A DNA stretch of 57,536 bases, taken from assembly GCF_001936615.1 (NCBI RefSeq), contig NZ_MLBF01000027.1, forward strand, positions 1 to 57,536, written 5' to 3'. Under the pieces are notes generated by a model. It searched no databases. It was not told the origin of the DNA and was given only the letters and a program-made list of their open reading frames with translations. Below, in pieces: positions 1-8,985 of this stretch. This DNA is from Desulfosporosinus metallidurans (GTDB lineage Bacteria > Bacillota > Desulfitobacteriia > Desulfitobacteriales > Desulfitobacteriaceae). The first letter of the stretch is position 1. The number at the start of each line of letters is the position of its first letter. A program made the position numbers and the translations under genes.

Positions 1-2
1 TC

Positions 3-452
3 GAACAAGGATGTGTACTTTATAACGTAGATCCCATCGTTATGAAATACCACTATGAAGTGGATTATATCCATAGTTATGCCCAAGACTCACCCTTTTT
101 TGAAGGTTTAGCAAAAGGAGAACTCAAAGGAAGTAAATGCACAAAGTGTGGCGGTACGTTTGCGACCCCGAGGAGTCACTGCATGACCTGTGGAGCGGAG
201 ACAGAATGGATGCAGCTCCCCTTGACAGGGAAAGTGCATACCTATACAACGTGTTATTTTGGAGGGCAAGAGTTTCTGGCAGAAACCCCTTTCACCCTCA
301 TTATGGTCGAATGGCCAGGGGTTGACACCCTGTTTTTATCCCGTCTGATCGGAGTAGCTCCGGAAGATGTGAAAATTGGCATGGATATTAAGGCGAAGTT
401 CAAACGATTGAGCCAGTTCAAACCCACTGACGTCTATTTTGTTCCTGCTTGA
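3..452 (+). CDS. Zn-ribbon/OB-fold (DUF35-type) acyl-CoA-associated protein, probably 5'-partial
   Basis: The protein has an N-terminal rubredoxin-like zinc ribbon (C-x2-C, then C-x2-C about 14 residues on) followed by a beta-rich OB-fold-like half, the layout of the DUF35/ChsH2 family. These proteins usually pair with thiolase-like or acyl-CoA enzymes and are thought to act as accessory or acyl-CoA-binding subunits. The frame is open to the left edge, and the first internal ATG (position 42) has no Shine-Dalgarno sequence, so the true start is probably outside the window. The CoA-transferases downstream fit an acyl-CoA context. The exact partner enzyme is not visible. Confidence 0.8.
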   Translation, partial: EQGCVLYNVDPIVMKYHYEVDYIHSYAQDSPFFEGLAKGELKGSKCTKCGGTFATPRSHCMTCGAETEWMQLPLTGKVHTYTTCYFGGQEFLAETPFTLIMVEWPGVDTLFLSRLIGVAPEDVKIGMDIKAKFKRLSQFKPTDVYFVPA

Positions 453-636
453 TACATCTTCTCTTGCCCTTCTTCCCATGCGACTAGGTGGTTCACTCAC
501 TAAGTTAGAAGTACAAGTGGAGCAAACTGTGGAAATAAGTTTACGGGCAGACTGCGTTACTGCAGATTGATTAGGTTGTACAAGGAGTCTGCCTCTCTGC
601 ATTGCTGGTTTGGATGGAGTAGGGGGGGATAAAGAG

Positions 637-2094
637 ATGAGCCAGTGTTTGGAAATGACGTTTCGGGCGATGATAAGCTCAATTAGTGATGGTATCTATA
701 TTACCGATTCGGAGGGGTACTGCACTGCTCATAATGAAGCTTTTCAACGTATTACAGGGATTCCTATAAATGTCGTGGGGCGGAACGTCAGAACGCTTAT
801 AGACGATAATTTTATATCGGAATCCGCGTCTCTTGAGGTTATTCGTAGCGGGCAGCGTGTGTCTAAGGTGACTCTATTTCCAAGTGGTTGCGAGGCATTA
901 GTAACCGGTAACCCATCTTTTGACGAAGAGGGCAACTTGATTAACGTGGTTTGTGAAGTGCGTGACTTAAGCGAACTTAACACATTAAAAGATGAATTGA
1001 AACGTGCAAAGCAACTCAACAAGCAATACAGAGAAATTATAAGAAATTATAGTCCTACAGTGCCCAATGCCACCCAGAAAATAACGGTTCGCGACCCCAA
1101 AATGCAAAGTATTTTAGATGAACTGCCTAGGATCGGCGATTCTGACGCAACAGTATTGATCTACGGCGAGTCAGGGGTAGGAAAAGGGTTAATTGCCTCT
1201 CTGCTCCACGAGCACAGTAGTCGTAGTAATAAAGGGAAGTTTATAAAAGTGGACTGCAGTGCCATTCCCTCCTCATTAATTGAATCTGAATTGTTTGGTT
1301 ATGAGGGAGGGGCATTTACAGGGGCAAGACGGGAGGGCAAATCGGGATTGTTGGATCAGGCCAATCATGGTACAGCCTTCTTGGACGAGATCGGTGAGTT
1401 ACCCCTGTTTCTTCAGGTCAAACTGCTGAGTGTCTTACAGGACCATAAAATACTGCGCGTCGGAGGAACCGTGCCACTAGAGATGGACATTAGGTTCGTG
1501 TGTGCCACCAACAGAGATCTTGAGAAGATGGTGGATGAGGGGACGTTTCGAAAGGATCTTTATTACAGACTTAATGTGATACCGGTCGCTATTCCGCCTC
1601 TGAGGGAACGAAAAGAGGATATCTTTGGGTTGACCTTATCCTTCTTAGAAAGATTTTGTCAGAAATATCATCGCAGTCTGAGTTTTGTCCCAGAAGCCAT
1701 GGACAGCTTATACGAATACTCTTGGCCTGGCAATGTACGTGAGCTGGAGAACGTCGTGGAACGATTAGTCGTCCTTAGTCAGACTGGTCTAATTGAGAAG
1801 GCAGATTTGCCAGAGAAGATTCGGCGCGCGAATCAGGCTGTGATTCTGTTAGATACCGACCCTGCACATCCTAAAGAGCGAAAAATTATTCCGCTGAAAG
1901 CGGCAGTGGCTGTTACAGAACGGTTATTAATCGAAGGAGCTCTCCAGCAATATAATCACCTCGGTCCTGCCGCACGGGCCCTCGGTATCGACATCTCCAC
2001 CCTTTTGCGCAAATGCAAGAAATTAGGAATCTCGCGAGTTGCAGAGTCGGCGGAAATGCGGCTCAGTCTGAGGGAGGTTGAAATTGAGAAATGA
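637..2094 (+). CDS. Sigma-54-dependent transcriptional activator (PAS, AAA+, Fis HTH)
   Basis: A 485-residue enhancer-binding protein for RpoN polymerase. Residues about 8-115 form a PAS sensor domain. The AAA+ domain has Walker A GESGVGKG near residue 176, the sigma-54-contacting GAFTGA loop near 225 and a Walker B-like LDEIGE near 249. A Fis-type helix-turn-helix lies near 447-465. The ATG at 637 is preferred over an upstream TTG at 610 because a G-rich Shine-Dalgarno (620-626) sits at the right distance. The stop overlaps the start of the CoA-transferase alpha gene by 4 bases, so it probably regulates that operon in response to a small ligand, as AtoC-like activators do. The ligand is unknown. 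Confidence 0.93.
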   Translation: MSQCLEMTFRAMISSISDGIYITDSEGYCTAHNEAFQRITGIPINVVGRNVRTLIDDNFISESASLEVIRSGQRVSKVTLFPSGCEALVTGNPSFDEEGNLINVVCEVRDLSELNTLKDELKRAKQLNKQYREIIRNYSPTVPNATQKITVRDPKMQSILDELPRIGDSDATVLIYGESGVGKGLIASLLHEHSSRSNKGKFIKVDCSAIPSSLIESELFGYEGGAFTGARREGKSGLLDQANHGTAFLDEIGELPLFLQVKLLSVLQDHKILRVGGTVPLEMDIRFVCATNRDLEKMVDEGTFRKDLYYRLNVIPVAIPPLRERKEDIFGLTLSFLERFCQKYHRSLSFVPEAMDSLYEYSWPGNVRELENVVERLVVLSQTGLIEKADLPEKIRRANQAVILLDTDPAHPKERKIIPLKAAVAVTERLLIEGALQQYNHLGPAARALGIDISTLLRKCKKLGISRVAESAEMRLSLREVEIEK

Positions 2095-2765
2095 CTAAAG
2101 TAATAAGTCTAGAAGAAGCAATCAGTAAGATTGAGAATGGGATGACCATAATGGTCGGAGGGTTTATTGGATGTGGAGCACCCGGACAACTACTGGAAGG
2201 AATTTGCCAGAAAGAAACAAAAGAACTGACCCTCATCGCTAATGATACGGGTATTCTCGGAGATGCGATGTCCCAACTCATCGTACAACGATGCGTTGGG
2301 AAGTTGATTGCCACCCACATTGGCACGAACAAAGAAACGGGGAAGCAAATGTCGGCGGGCGAGCTTGATGTAAAGTTGGTGCCCCAAGGTACGTTAGTCG
2401 AGCAAATTCGGGCAGCAGGAGCGGGTTTAGGAGGAATTTTAACGCCAACTGGGATTGGTACAATTGTGGAAGACGGGAAGCAGAAGCTTGTTGTCAATGG
2501 TACGGAGTATCTTCTAGAACTCCCTGTGCGCGCTAATGTAGCTTTATTAAATGCCTATAAGGCGGATAAGGCCGGAAATCTCGTATATCGTCGAGCTGCT
2601 CGTAATTTTAATCCCTTAATGGCAATGGCTGCTGATATGGTTATCGCTCAAGTGGATTATATCGTTGAAGTCGGGGAAATCGACCCGGACGAAGTCATGA
2701 CCCCAGGGATCTTTGTGGATTTTTTAGTTCAGAAACAGCCACGGGAGGTGACCAACATTGGATAA
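2091..2765 (+). CDS. 3-oxoacid/acetate CoA-transferase subunit alpha (AtoD-like)
   Basis: The 224-residue protein matches the alpha subunit of heterodimeric class I CoA-transferases: an N-terminal segment ending in a Gly-rich VGGFIGCGAPG loop and an IANDTG motif. With the beta subunit it moves CoA between a 3-oxo or short-chain acyl-CoA and a free carboxylic acid. Its start overlaps the sigma-54 activator stop and its end overlaps the beta-subunit start, so the three genes are translationally coupled. Substrate (acetoacetate, butyrate or other) cannot be told from sequence alone. Confidence 0.92.
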   Translation: MTKVISLEEAISKIENGMTIMVGGFIGCGAPGQLLEGICQKETKELTLIANDTGILGDAMSQLIVQRCVGKLIATHIGTNKETGKQMSAGELDVKLVPQGTLVEQIRAAGAGLGGILTPTGIGTIVEDGKQKLVVNGTEYLLELPVRANVALLNAYKADKAGNLVYRRAARNFNPLMAMAADMVIAQVDYIVEVGEIDPDEVMTPGIFVDFLVQKQPREVTNIG

Positions 2766-3432
2766 GGAAGCAAGGATAGAATGGCTAGTAAAACGAGTAG
2801 CTCAAGAATTTAAAACCGGAGATGTCGTCAATCTAGGAATCGGAATCCCAACTAAGGTAGCAAACGCCCTGCCCGAAGGGATAAAAATTATTCTACAGTC
2901 AGAAAACGGCTATATGGGTGTTGGTCCTATTCCGGAGGCAGGAAAAGAAGATCCTGATACAGTTAATGCCGGAGGGCAATATGCTACCATCTTACCGGGT
3001 GGAAGCAGCTTTGATAGTGCCATGTCTTTTGCCATCATCCGGGGCGGTCATGTGGATTCTACGGTGTTAGGAGCTCTTCAAGTAGATGAAGAGGGAAATT
3101 TAGCCAGCTGGATGATTCCGGGCAAGATGGTGCCTGGAATGGGGGGAGCAATGGACCTAGTAGTGGGTGCACGACGAGTTATTGTTGCCATGGAGCATAC
3201 TGCTAAAAATGGTGGTGCAAAAGTCCTAAAGAAGTGTACTTTGCCTTTAACGGCAGCAAAACAAGTCAATCTTATTGTCACTGATATGGGAGTTATCGAA
3301 GTGACTCCCAAGGGTCTGGTTCTCAAAGAGATTGCACCGGGATTAACCTTCGAGGAAGTGCAAGCCTGTACAGAGGCAATTTTGATTACACCAGAAAAGG
3401 ACATCCAAGCATTCGTAGAATGCACGTGTTAA
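2758..3432 (+). CDS. 3-oxoacid/acetate CoA-transferase subunit beta (AtoA-like)
   Basis: The 224-residue beta subunit carries the SENG motif whose Glu forms the covalent glutamyl-CoA intermediate in this family, followed by GYMGVGP and the conserved GGGSSFDSA-like segment. The start is TTG at 2758, inside the end of the alpha gene, with Shine-Dalgarno GGGAGGTG just upstream; no in-frame ATG fits. Together with the alpha subunit it makes a complete two-chain CoA-transferase used in fatty- or keto-acid catabolism. Confidence 0.93.
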   Translation: MDKEARIEWLVKRVAQEFKTGDVVNLGIGIPTKVANALPEGIKIILQSENGYMGVGPIPEAGKEDPDTVNAGGQYATILPGGSSFDSAMSFAIIRGGHVDSTVLGALQVDEEGNLASWMIPGKMVPGMGGAMDLVVGARRVIVAMEHTAKNGGAKVLKKCTLPLTAAKQVNLIVTDMGVIEVTPKGLVLKEIAPGLTFEEVQACTEAILITPEKDIQAFVECTC

Positions 3433-3475
3433 GGGGTGGGGTGATTCAATAGAAGAGTAGGAAGGGAAGATATCT

Positions 3476-4804
3476 ATGCGCGTAGATGAGTACCGCAACA
3501 AGTGTGTTTCTGCCGATGAAGCCGTAAAAGTGGTCCGCAGTGGAGACTGGGTTGAATTTTGCTGGGCGGCAAGTATGGCAAGCTTATTAGAGGAAGCTTT
3601 GGCTCGGCGAACAGAAGAACTCCATGATGTGAATATACGCGGAGCCGTGCTCCTCAAACCGTTGGCTATTTTGGATAGTGACCCAATGGGAGAACATTTT
3701 ACCTGGAATAGTTGGCACCTCAGTGGGCGAGAACGAAAATTGGTTCAAAACGGTCAGGCGTATTACATTCCTATCAAATATTCAGAGGTACCTCGGTGGA
3801 TCCGCGAGAATTTACAGACGGATGTCGTGGCCATACAGGTTGCACCAATGGACGAACATGGGTATTTTAGTTTTGGGGTCACTATTTCTCACTATGCGGC
3901 AGCGATTGAAAAGGCTCGTGTCGTCATCGTAGAGGTTAATGAAGATATGCCCAGTGTCCATGGTGGGTATGACCATATGGTCCATATTTCAAAGGTGGAT
4001 TATATAGTAGAAGGAGGGCACCGTGGACTTCCTGAATTACCTTCGGCCCCCGCCACTGAAATTGATAAAAAAATTGCTGCCTATGTCCTACCTGAAATTG
4101 CGGATGGGGCCTGTATTCAATTGGGAATTGGTGGGATGCCGAACGCCTTAGGACAGATGATTGCTGAATCAAATCTAAAAAACTTGGGAATTCACACGGA
4201 AATGTTGGTCGATGGATTTGTAGATATGGTTGGGGCAGGAAAAGTTAACGGATCGTGCAAACAATTAGACCGGGGAAGAATCACCTTTTCCTTCGCGGCT
4301 GGGACACAGAAACTCTATAATTTCATGAAAAATAATCCAGTTTTAGCCGCATATCCTGTGGATTACACTAATCATCCCTGTAATGCCTCGCGAAACGACC
4401 AATTGATTTCCATCAACAGTTGTTTGGAGATCGACTTGACAGGTCAAGTTTGTTCTGAATCGGCTGGGACTAATATGATGAGTGGTTCAGGTGGTCAGCT
4501 TGATTTTGTAGAAGCAGCCTATAATTCTAAAGGAGGTAAAAGTTTTATTTGCTTACCTTCCACCTATAAAGATAAACCGGGGCAAGTTCAGTCCCGCATT
4601 AAAGGGCTTATGACACTGGGCTCAGTGATAACAGATACTCGGACAACCGTTCATTTTGTGGTTACAGAGTATGGAAAGGTCAATCTTAAAGGGTTGTCGA
4701 CTTGGCAACGGGCTGAAGCTTTGATTTCAATTGCGCACCCTGACTTTAGAGAGAAATTGATCGCTGAGGCAAGAAAACTTAAGATTTGGCGTCGGAAGGC
4801 ATAG
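3476..4804 (+). CDS. Acyl-CoA:acetate CoA-transferase (4-hydroxybutyrate/butyryl-CoA type)
   Basis: A 442-residue single-chain CoA-transferase of the acetyl-CoA hydrolase/transferase family. Seen in sequence: the IQLGIGGMPN segment of the CoA-binding region, HTEML with the candidate catalytic Glu followed by DG, and a C-terminal TEYGKVNLKG motif. These enzymes transfer CoA between acetate and butyryl-, 4-hydroxybutyryl- or propionyl-CoA. The gene lies 43 bases after the two-subunit transferase and before a terminator, so it is probably the last gene of the same operon. Two CoA-transferases of different class in one operon suggest overlapping substrates or two steps of one acid-degradation route. 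Confidence 0.9.
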   Translation: MRVDEYRNKCVSADEAVKVVRSGDWVEFCWAASMASLLEEALARRTEELHDVNIRGAVLLKPLAILDSDPMGEHFTWNSWHLSGRERKLVQNGQAYYIPIKYSEVPRWIRENLQTDVVAIQVAPMDEHGYFSFGVTISHYAAAIEKARVVIVEVNEDMPSVHGGYDHMVHISKVDYIVEGGHRGLPELPSAPATEIDKKIAAYVLPEIADGACIQLGIGGMPNALGQMIAESNLKNLGIHTEMLVDGFVDMVGAGKVNGSCKQLDRGRITFSFAAGTQKLYNFMKNNPVLAAYPVDYTNHPCNASRNDQLISINSCLEIDLTGQVCSESAGTNMMSGSGGQLDFVEAAYNSKGGKSFICLPSTYKDKPGQVQSRIKGLMTLGSVITDTRTTVHFVVTEYGKVNLKGLSTWQRAEALISIAHPDFREKLIAEARKLKIWRRKA

Positions 4805-4825
4805 ATGTATAAATAGGTTGAGAGG

Positions 4826-4860
4826 GGAGTCTCTATAAATCATTAGAGCTCCTTCTTTTT
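4826..4860 (+). terminator. Intrinsic terminator after the CoA-transferase operon
   Basis: GGAG plus CTCTA (4826-4835) pairs with TAGAG plus CTCC (4844-4852), followed by TTCTTTTT. The stem has one unpaired base. It separates the acid-metabolism genes from the CPBP protease gene. Confidence 0.7.
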
Positions 4861-4949
4861 GTATCTTATGGACAATGTTTGATTTACCCAGTAGAATTGA
4901 AGAGAATGATTAGTGCGTTTTGAAACTGTTTAAGATAAGGATGAATGAA

Positions 4950-5660
4950 ATGGGCAAAAGCAAAAAAATTGACCTGCGGATTCCACCACGAAAGCCAGTC
5001 TGGAATATTTGGCAAGGGTTTTTTCTGATTGCCATTGTGACGTTAATCGAGTATCCTCTCGGTTGGTTGGAAACACCAAGAATTTTGGATTCGACGCGTG
5101 GAATTTTATCCTTTATCGGGGTCGGTCTTGGGGATGTGTTGCTTTATTTTATAGTGATCGCGTTATTTCTGCGCCTCATACACCGACCGTTTTCTGAACT
5201 TGGCTTTGTCAAACCACGCAAACGATTTGTTGTATTAGGGTTTGTCGTGGGAGTGCTTTTGTTTTTGGGAATCGGAATTTTGGGAAATGCTTTGACACAT
5301 TTATTAGGAACTCCTCCTCCACAGAGTTTTGCAGAAGCGGTTAACGGGGCAAACTATTGGGAATTTAGTCTGCTCACAATTCTCGGTGGCATCGTGGCCC
5401 CAATTAAGGAAGAAATGCTTTTTCGGGGATTAATCTACCCACCGCTTCGTCGAGCTCTTGGCAAAGGTAAAGGAATGCTGTTGACAGGGCTGTTCTTTGC
5501 GACGTTGCATTTTGATCTAGTTCGGTTTCTACCTTTATTTATTGGTGGGGTCGTTCTCACTTGGTTGTACGAGCGCTCGTCAAGTATTTGGCCTTCGATC
5601 GTGGCCCATGGAACTTGGAATAGTTTAATGGCGGTTGCGTTATTGATTCAGCGTTTTTAA
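4950..5660 (+). CDS. CPBP (Abi/CAAX) family intramembrane metalloprotease
   Basis: A polytopic membrane protein with all three glutamic-type protease signatures: EEMLFRG (EExxxR) near residue 154, FATLHFD (FxxxH), and HGTWNS (HxxxN) near the end. Several hydrophobic helices precede the active-site region. In Bacillota such proteins do maturation or immunity tasks; nothing here points to a specific substrate. The ATG at 4950 has AAGG at 9 bases distance and is preferred; ATG 4941 or TTG 4920 are alternatives in the same frame. The stop abuts the rlmD leader. Confidence 0.87.
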   Translation: MGKSKKIDLRIPPRKPVWNIWQGFFLIAIVTLIEYPLGWLETPRILDSTRGILSFIGVGLGDVLLYFIVIALFLRLIHRPFSELGFVKPRKRFVVLGFVVGVLLFLGIGILGNALTHLLGTPPPQSFAEAVNGANYWEFSLLTILGGIVAPIKEEMLFRGLIYPPLRRALGKGKGMLLTGLFFATLHFDLVRFLPLFIGGVVLTWLYERSSSIWPSIVAHGTWNSLMAVALLIQRF

Positions 5661-5680
5661 TGGTTAAAGAAGGAGACAAT

Positions 5681-7027
5681 ATGAATAATAAGAAGTTAAA
5701 CCACAATTATCGGAATACGAATACTCGGGAAGAAAATTCAAATTTAGAAGTAGAATGTCTCCGTCTCCTATCAGATGGTTCTGGGGTGGGGTATATGAAC
5801 GGCATCGCCACATTCGTGCCGGGACTTCTGCCGGGAGAAACTGGAGAGGTTGAAGTTTTTGACGCCAAAAAGAAATATCAACGGGCTCGGCTACAGAAGA
5901 TTATCAATCGTTCTCCTGACCGCATGGATGCTCCTTGTTCTGTTTTTGAAGGGTGTGGTGGCTGTCAGTTGCAGCACATGACTTACAAACAGACCCTTCA
6001 GTGGAAGCAACGCTGGGTGGAGGATGCACTCACTAGAATTGGGAAACTAAAGGTAGAGGTCAAACCGACGCTTGGAATGGAGTACCCTTGGCGCTATCGA
6101 AATAAAGCACGTCTCCACCGTGAACCAACTGGGGAATTAGGCTATTACAAGGAAAAATCAAAGTCTCTTGTTCACTTTCAAGATTGCCTCCTCTTAAGTG
6201 AGCGCATGAATCGGTGGATTCGACTGACTGAGGAGTTTTTAGCCGATGGGTATCCTGAAATACACACATTAACCTTTCGTGAGAACAGAAAGGGGGAAGG
6301 CCTCTTACTCTTAGAGGGACTTCCAGTTAAAGTTCTTTCTCCAGAAGAAAATTCGGATTATTTTAAGGCTCTTTCTCAGGAAGGGTTGCGTTCTGTATGG
6401 GGGATTGGCACAGGAAATGATTTAGGAGGAAATTTAGAATTGATATGGGGAGACGAATCGTTTAGTCAAACGATTCTCGACATGACCTTTGAGGTGTCTC
6501 CACTGTCGTTTCTGCAAGTCAATTCGTTGCAAACGGATGTCCTCTATGCCCAGGTTTTGGCAGTAGCTGCTCTGAACGGAGAAGAAACTGTATGGGATCT
6601 TTATTCGGGAATAGGGACGCTGGCCTTGGCGTTAGCTCGAAAGGCAAAGAAAGTTACAGGCATCGAGGAAAACCCGTTTGCGGTTGAAGATGCCATGCGG
6701 AATGCCGTGAACAACAACGCGATTGGTCATATCGAATTCCTGAAGGGGAAAGTCGAGTCGCGTATGATGAAGATAGAAGAACAACCGGATGTGGTGGTCT
6801 TAGATCCTCCACGAGCCGGATTGCATGCGGACGTTTTGAAGCGCTTACTGGAGCTGAATCCCAAGCGCATAATCTATGTGTCCTGTGACCCGGGAACCCT
6901 GGCACGGGATATTGGCGGGCTTACGGCTGGAGGATATGGGGTGGATAGTGTGCAATCGGTGGATATGTTCCCGTGGACGATGCACGTGGAGACAGTGGTA
7001 CTGATGAACTTTAAAGAGAGAACATAA
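5681..7027 (+). CDS. rlmD: 23S rRNA (uracil-5-)-methyltransferase RlmD-type
   Basis: A 448-residue RNA m5U methyltransferase. An N-terminal TRAM domain is followed by a [4Fe-4S]-type cluster motif (C, then CGGC), a SAM motif with LYSGIGTLAL, and the catalytic Cys near residue 402 in YVSCDPG. The ATG at 5681 is chosen because AAGGAG lies 6 bases before it; an upstream in-frame ATG at 5660 lacks a site. The 3' end of rum-type genes is a known ICE integration target, and here the last codons lie in a 16-bp sequence repeated 130 bp downstream. Confidence 0.93.
   Translation: MNNKKLNHNYRNTNTREENSNLEVECLRLLSDGSGVGYMNGIATFVPGLLPGETGEVEVFDAKKKYQRARLQKIINRSPDRMDAPCSVFEGCGGCQLQHMTYKQTLQWKQRWVEDALTRIGKLKVEVKPTLGMEYPWRYRNKARLHREPTGELGYYKEKSKSLVHFQDCLLLSERMNRWIRLTEEFLADGYPEIHTLTFRENRKGEGLLLLEGLPVKVLSPEENSDYFKALSQEGLRSVWGIGTGNDLGGNLELIWGDESFSQTILDMTFEVSPLSFLQVNSLQTDVLYAQVLAVAALNGEETVWDLYSGIGTLALALARKAKKVTGIEENPFAVEDAMRNAVNNNAIGHIEFLKGKVESRMMKIEEQPDVVVLDPPRAGLHADVLKRLLELNPKRIIYVSCDPGTLARDIGGLTAGGYGVDSVQSVDMFPWTMHVETVVLMNFKERT
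7000..7015 (+). repeat. 16-bp direct repeat, copy 1 (candidate att site in the rlmD 3' end)
   Basis: ACTGATGAACTTTAAA lies in the final codons of rlmD and recurs exactly at 7130-7145. A short repeat that rebuilds a gene 3' end is what tyrosine-recombinase integration leaves behind. I found no third copy inside the window. Confidence 0.55.
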
Positions 7028-7129
7028 AAACCACAATATATAGTGTGTGCTTAAGATGTATGTCGCAATATATTGATATTTGCCAGGATAAAATGAAACA
7101 CTGTTTTATCCACTTAAAAACGCTAATCC

Positions 7130-7145
7130 ACTGATGAACTTTAAA
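7130..7145 (+). repeat. 16-bp direct repeat, copy 2 (candidate att site)
   Basis: A perfect copy of ACTGATGAACTTTAAA from the rlmD end. The 114 bases between the copies have no gene and are AT-rich; they could be a remnant of an earlier element, with the present ICE starting at one of the two copies. Confidence 0.5.
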
Positions 7146-7278
7146 ATTATGGCTCTGGTTAAGAAAAATGTTGTACCTCTCATTCAAATACAAAGTTAAA
7201 GGATTTTAAAATCAGAGAACTAATGTGTATAAAATAATGTGGAATGAAAAAATGAATCATGGGAGGGAAAATTAAACA

Positions 7279-7770
7279 ATGAGAAAAGAAATTTTAAATA
7301 AAAGTTGTTGTGGAAATACAATAGAATCTCGTTCTGAAATAGAAAAAACTAATTTGTGTCCTGTATGTGAAAAACAAGGTACTCTTGTAAAAAATATTAC
7401 TGTAATGCATATGGTACTTGACGAGCTAATGGAGCAAGTTGGCGACAACGATTATTTTCTATGTATGAGTGAGGAATGTGATATTACGTACTACAATACA
7501 GAATCCAATATCAAATTTAATAAACAGCAAGTAAGGGTACCAATATGGTTTAAGAAAGACGCTAATCCTAAATATGCCTGTTACTGTAGTAAAGTAACGG
7601 AGGAACAAGTTATAAATGCTGTCGTGAAAGATGGTGCTACTAAAATGAAAGAGGTTCTAAAGGTTACTGGAGCAATGAGCAACTCACAATGTCAGAATAA
7701 AAATCCATTAGGCAAGTGCTGCCATCAAATAATTCAGGATGCAATAGATAAGGGATTATCCATGAAATAA
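7279..7770 (+). CDS. CopZ-type zinc-ribbon / [2Fe-2S] metallochaperone-like protein
   Basis: The 163-residue protein is Cys-rich. The N-terminal half has CC, C-x2-C and a later C-x4-5-C pair, like the zinc domain of CopZ-type chaperones. The C-terminal half (YACYCSKVTEEQV...C...CC) matches the BFD-like [2Fe-2S] domain with four cysteines. Archaeal CopZ of similar build binds zinc, [2Fe-2S] and copper. The gene is AT-rich, unlike the ICE backbone but like the metal module near the right end, so it may be cargo from the same source. It stands alone, with a terminator about 160 bases downstream. Confidence 0.75.
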   Translation: MRKEILNKSCCGNTIESRSEIEKTNLCPVCEKQGTLVKNITVMHMVLDELMEQVGDNDYFLCMSEECDITYYNTESNIKFNKQQVRVPIWFKKDANPKYACYCSKVTEEQVINAVVKDGATKMKEVLKVTGAMSNSQCQNKNPLGKCCHQIIQDAIDKGLSMK

Positions 7771-8078
7771 TTATAGCGGCTTGATATGTAGGTGCAATTG
7801 TTGTAAGGATTATTTTATAAAAAGACTAAGGCGAATGGGTAAATATCTTATAAACCTTTACTTAAGCATGATGTAGAAAAGTATTGAAACCTTTAGCGAA
7901 ACAAAAAACTAAATAACAATTTAAAAACTAACGGTTACATTTTGAAAAAAGTGTAGCCGTTTTTTGTATTGTCAAAAAAATAAAAAAGGACAAAAATGTA
8001 ATCCATTTAACTCGAGAAAAATGACTCAAGCTCCTGTAGCAGTGTAAAACCAATAAAATATGACAAGGAGGAAAACAC
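7771..8078. other. Intergenic AT-rich stretch with terminator, leader of the first ICE operon
   Basis: There is no coding potential. It contains a terminator at 7930-7966 and ends in the AAGGAGG ribosome site of the gene at 8079. The promoter of the left ICE operon is presumably here, but no convincing -35/-10 pair stands out. Confidence 0.6.
7930..7966 (+). terminator. Intrinsic terminator
   Basis: AACGGTTACA (7930-7939) pairs with TGTAGCCGTT (7952-7961, one G-T pair), followed by a T run. It probably ends the CopZ-like transcript. Confidence 0.75.
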
Positions 8079-8600
8079 ATGCAAACTCTTAAATTTTTTA
8101 GTCCCTTGACTATAAATTCTTATCCGTCCCATGAGTATTACGAATGCAGTGCAGACGATATGCTTGAAAAACTCTCATCGGCAGAAGCATTGTATTACAA
8201 AGATGAAATTCTTGCGGCCATCGAAAAAGAAAAGCTTCCCAGCGAGGGTGACCGCGGCTTGATGGTCTATTTTGACGAGGATAAGGTGCTGGCCGAAAAG
8301 ATTTACAGTCTCAATCCGACTGTTGAGGAATGGAACGGCGAGCTATGGGGTGTCATGGTGGCCGAGGTTAAAGGTGAACTGACTGAATCTGAAATTAAAG
8401 TACTCACCGATTACTTTACCGGACAGTATTCTGATGGTTACGGAGAGGGGTTTGAGCAGCGGCCTATTAAAGTCGAGGATGGTGAAATTTACGTCAGTTT
8501 CTGGAACAGTGAAAATTTCTTCATCAAACCTGAGCAGGAGCTGAAGCAAAATAGTGAGCCTGACCTCGGATGCAATACGCAAACGAGAGGAGGAATGTAA
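8079..8600 (+). CDS. ICE-encoded protein of unknown function
   Basis: A 173-residue acidic, soluble protein with AAGGAGG before the ATG. I recognise no domain. It is the first gene of the ICE backbone after the rlmD junction and is followed directly by two other unknown or antirestriction genes. Its Gln-rich linker and C-terminal TRGGM loosely resemble the Gly-Met-x-Met tails found on other proteins of this element, but the match is weak. A role early after transfer is a guess from position only. Confidence 0.75.
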   Translation: MQTLKFFSPLTINSYPSHEYYECSADDMLEKLSSAEALYYKDEILAAIEKEKLPSEGDRGLMVYFDEDKVLAEKIYSLNPTVEEWNGELWGVMVAEVKGELTESEIKVLTDYFTGQYSDGYGEGFEQRPIKVEDGEIYVSFWNSENFFIKPEQELKQNSEPDLGCNTQTRGGM

Positions 8601-8924
8601 ATGAGCAAGATATTTTCCATGGTGGAGCTGGAAACCAGCACTGGCATCAGTGACAGCGGACTGATGGGAGGCATACCTGACCGCGAGGACGTGGAAGGCT
8701 CCGACCTCTACCAAGAGCTTGTGGAGGACTGCGGCGGCTCCGAATATATCAATGTCACGGTTAACCCTTACATCTACGGTGACGGTGAAAGCGAAAATGC
8801 CGGTGCCGAGGATCTGGAATGGATCAAATCACATCCGGAATTTATTAGCAGTGATGAGGTTACATCATTGCAGGATGCCACCTTCACCATCCTATATCCC
8901 GATCAAGGACAGCACTTCATGTAG
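8601..8924 (+). CDS. ICE-encoded small acidic protein of unknown function
   Basis: A 107-residue acidic protein starting right after the stop of the preceding gene, with AGGAGG inside the end of that gene, so the two are coupled. No domain is recognised. It ends in GQHFM and is followed by a strong terminator that also gives the boundary to the ArdA-like gene. Confidence 0.7.
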   Translation: MSKIFSMVELETSTGISDSGLMGGIPDREDVEGSDLYQELVEDCGGSEYINVTVNPYIYGDGESENAGAEDLEWIKSHPEFISSDEVTSLQDATFTILYPDQGQHFM

Positions 8925-8960
8925 CGCCTTTTGTTTTAAGAACTGAAAGGCGCTTTTTTT
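8923..8960 (+). terminator. Intrinsic terminator
   Basis: AGCGCCTTT (8923-8931) pairs with AAAGGCGCT (8946-8954), then seven T. It overlaps the last codon of the preceding gene. Confidence 0.8.
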
Positions 8961-8985
8961 ATTTTATCGATAGGAGGAAAAGAAA

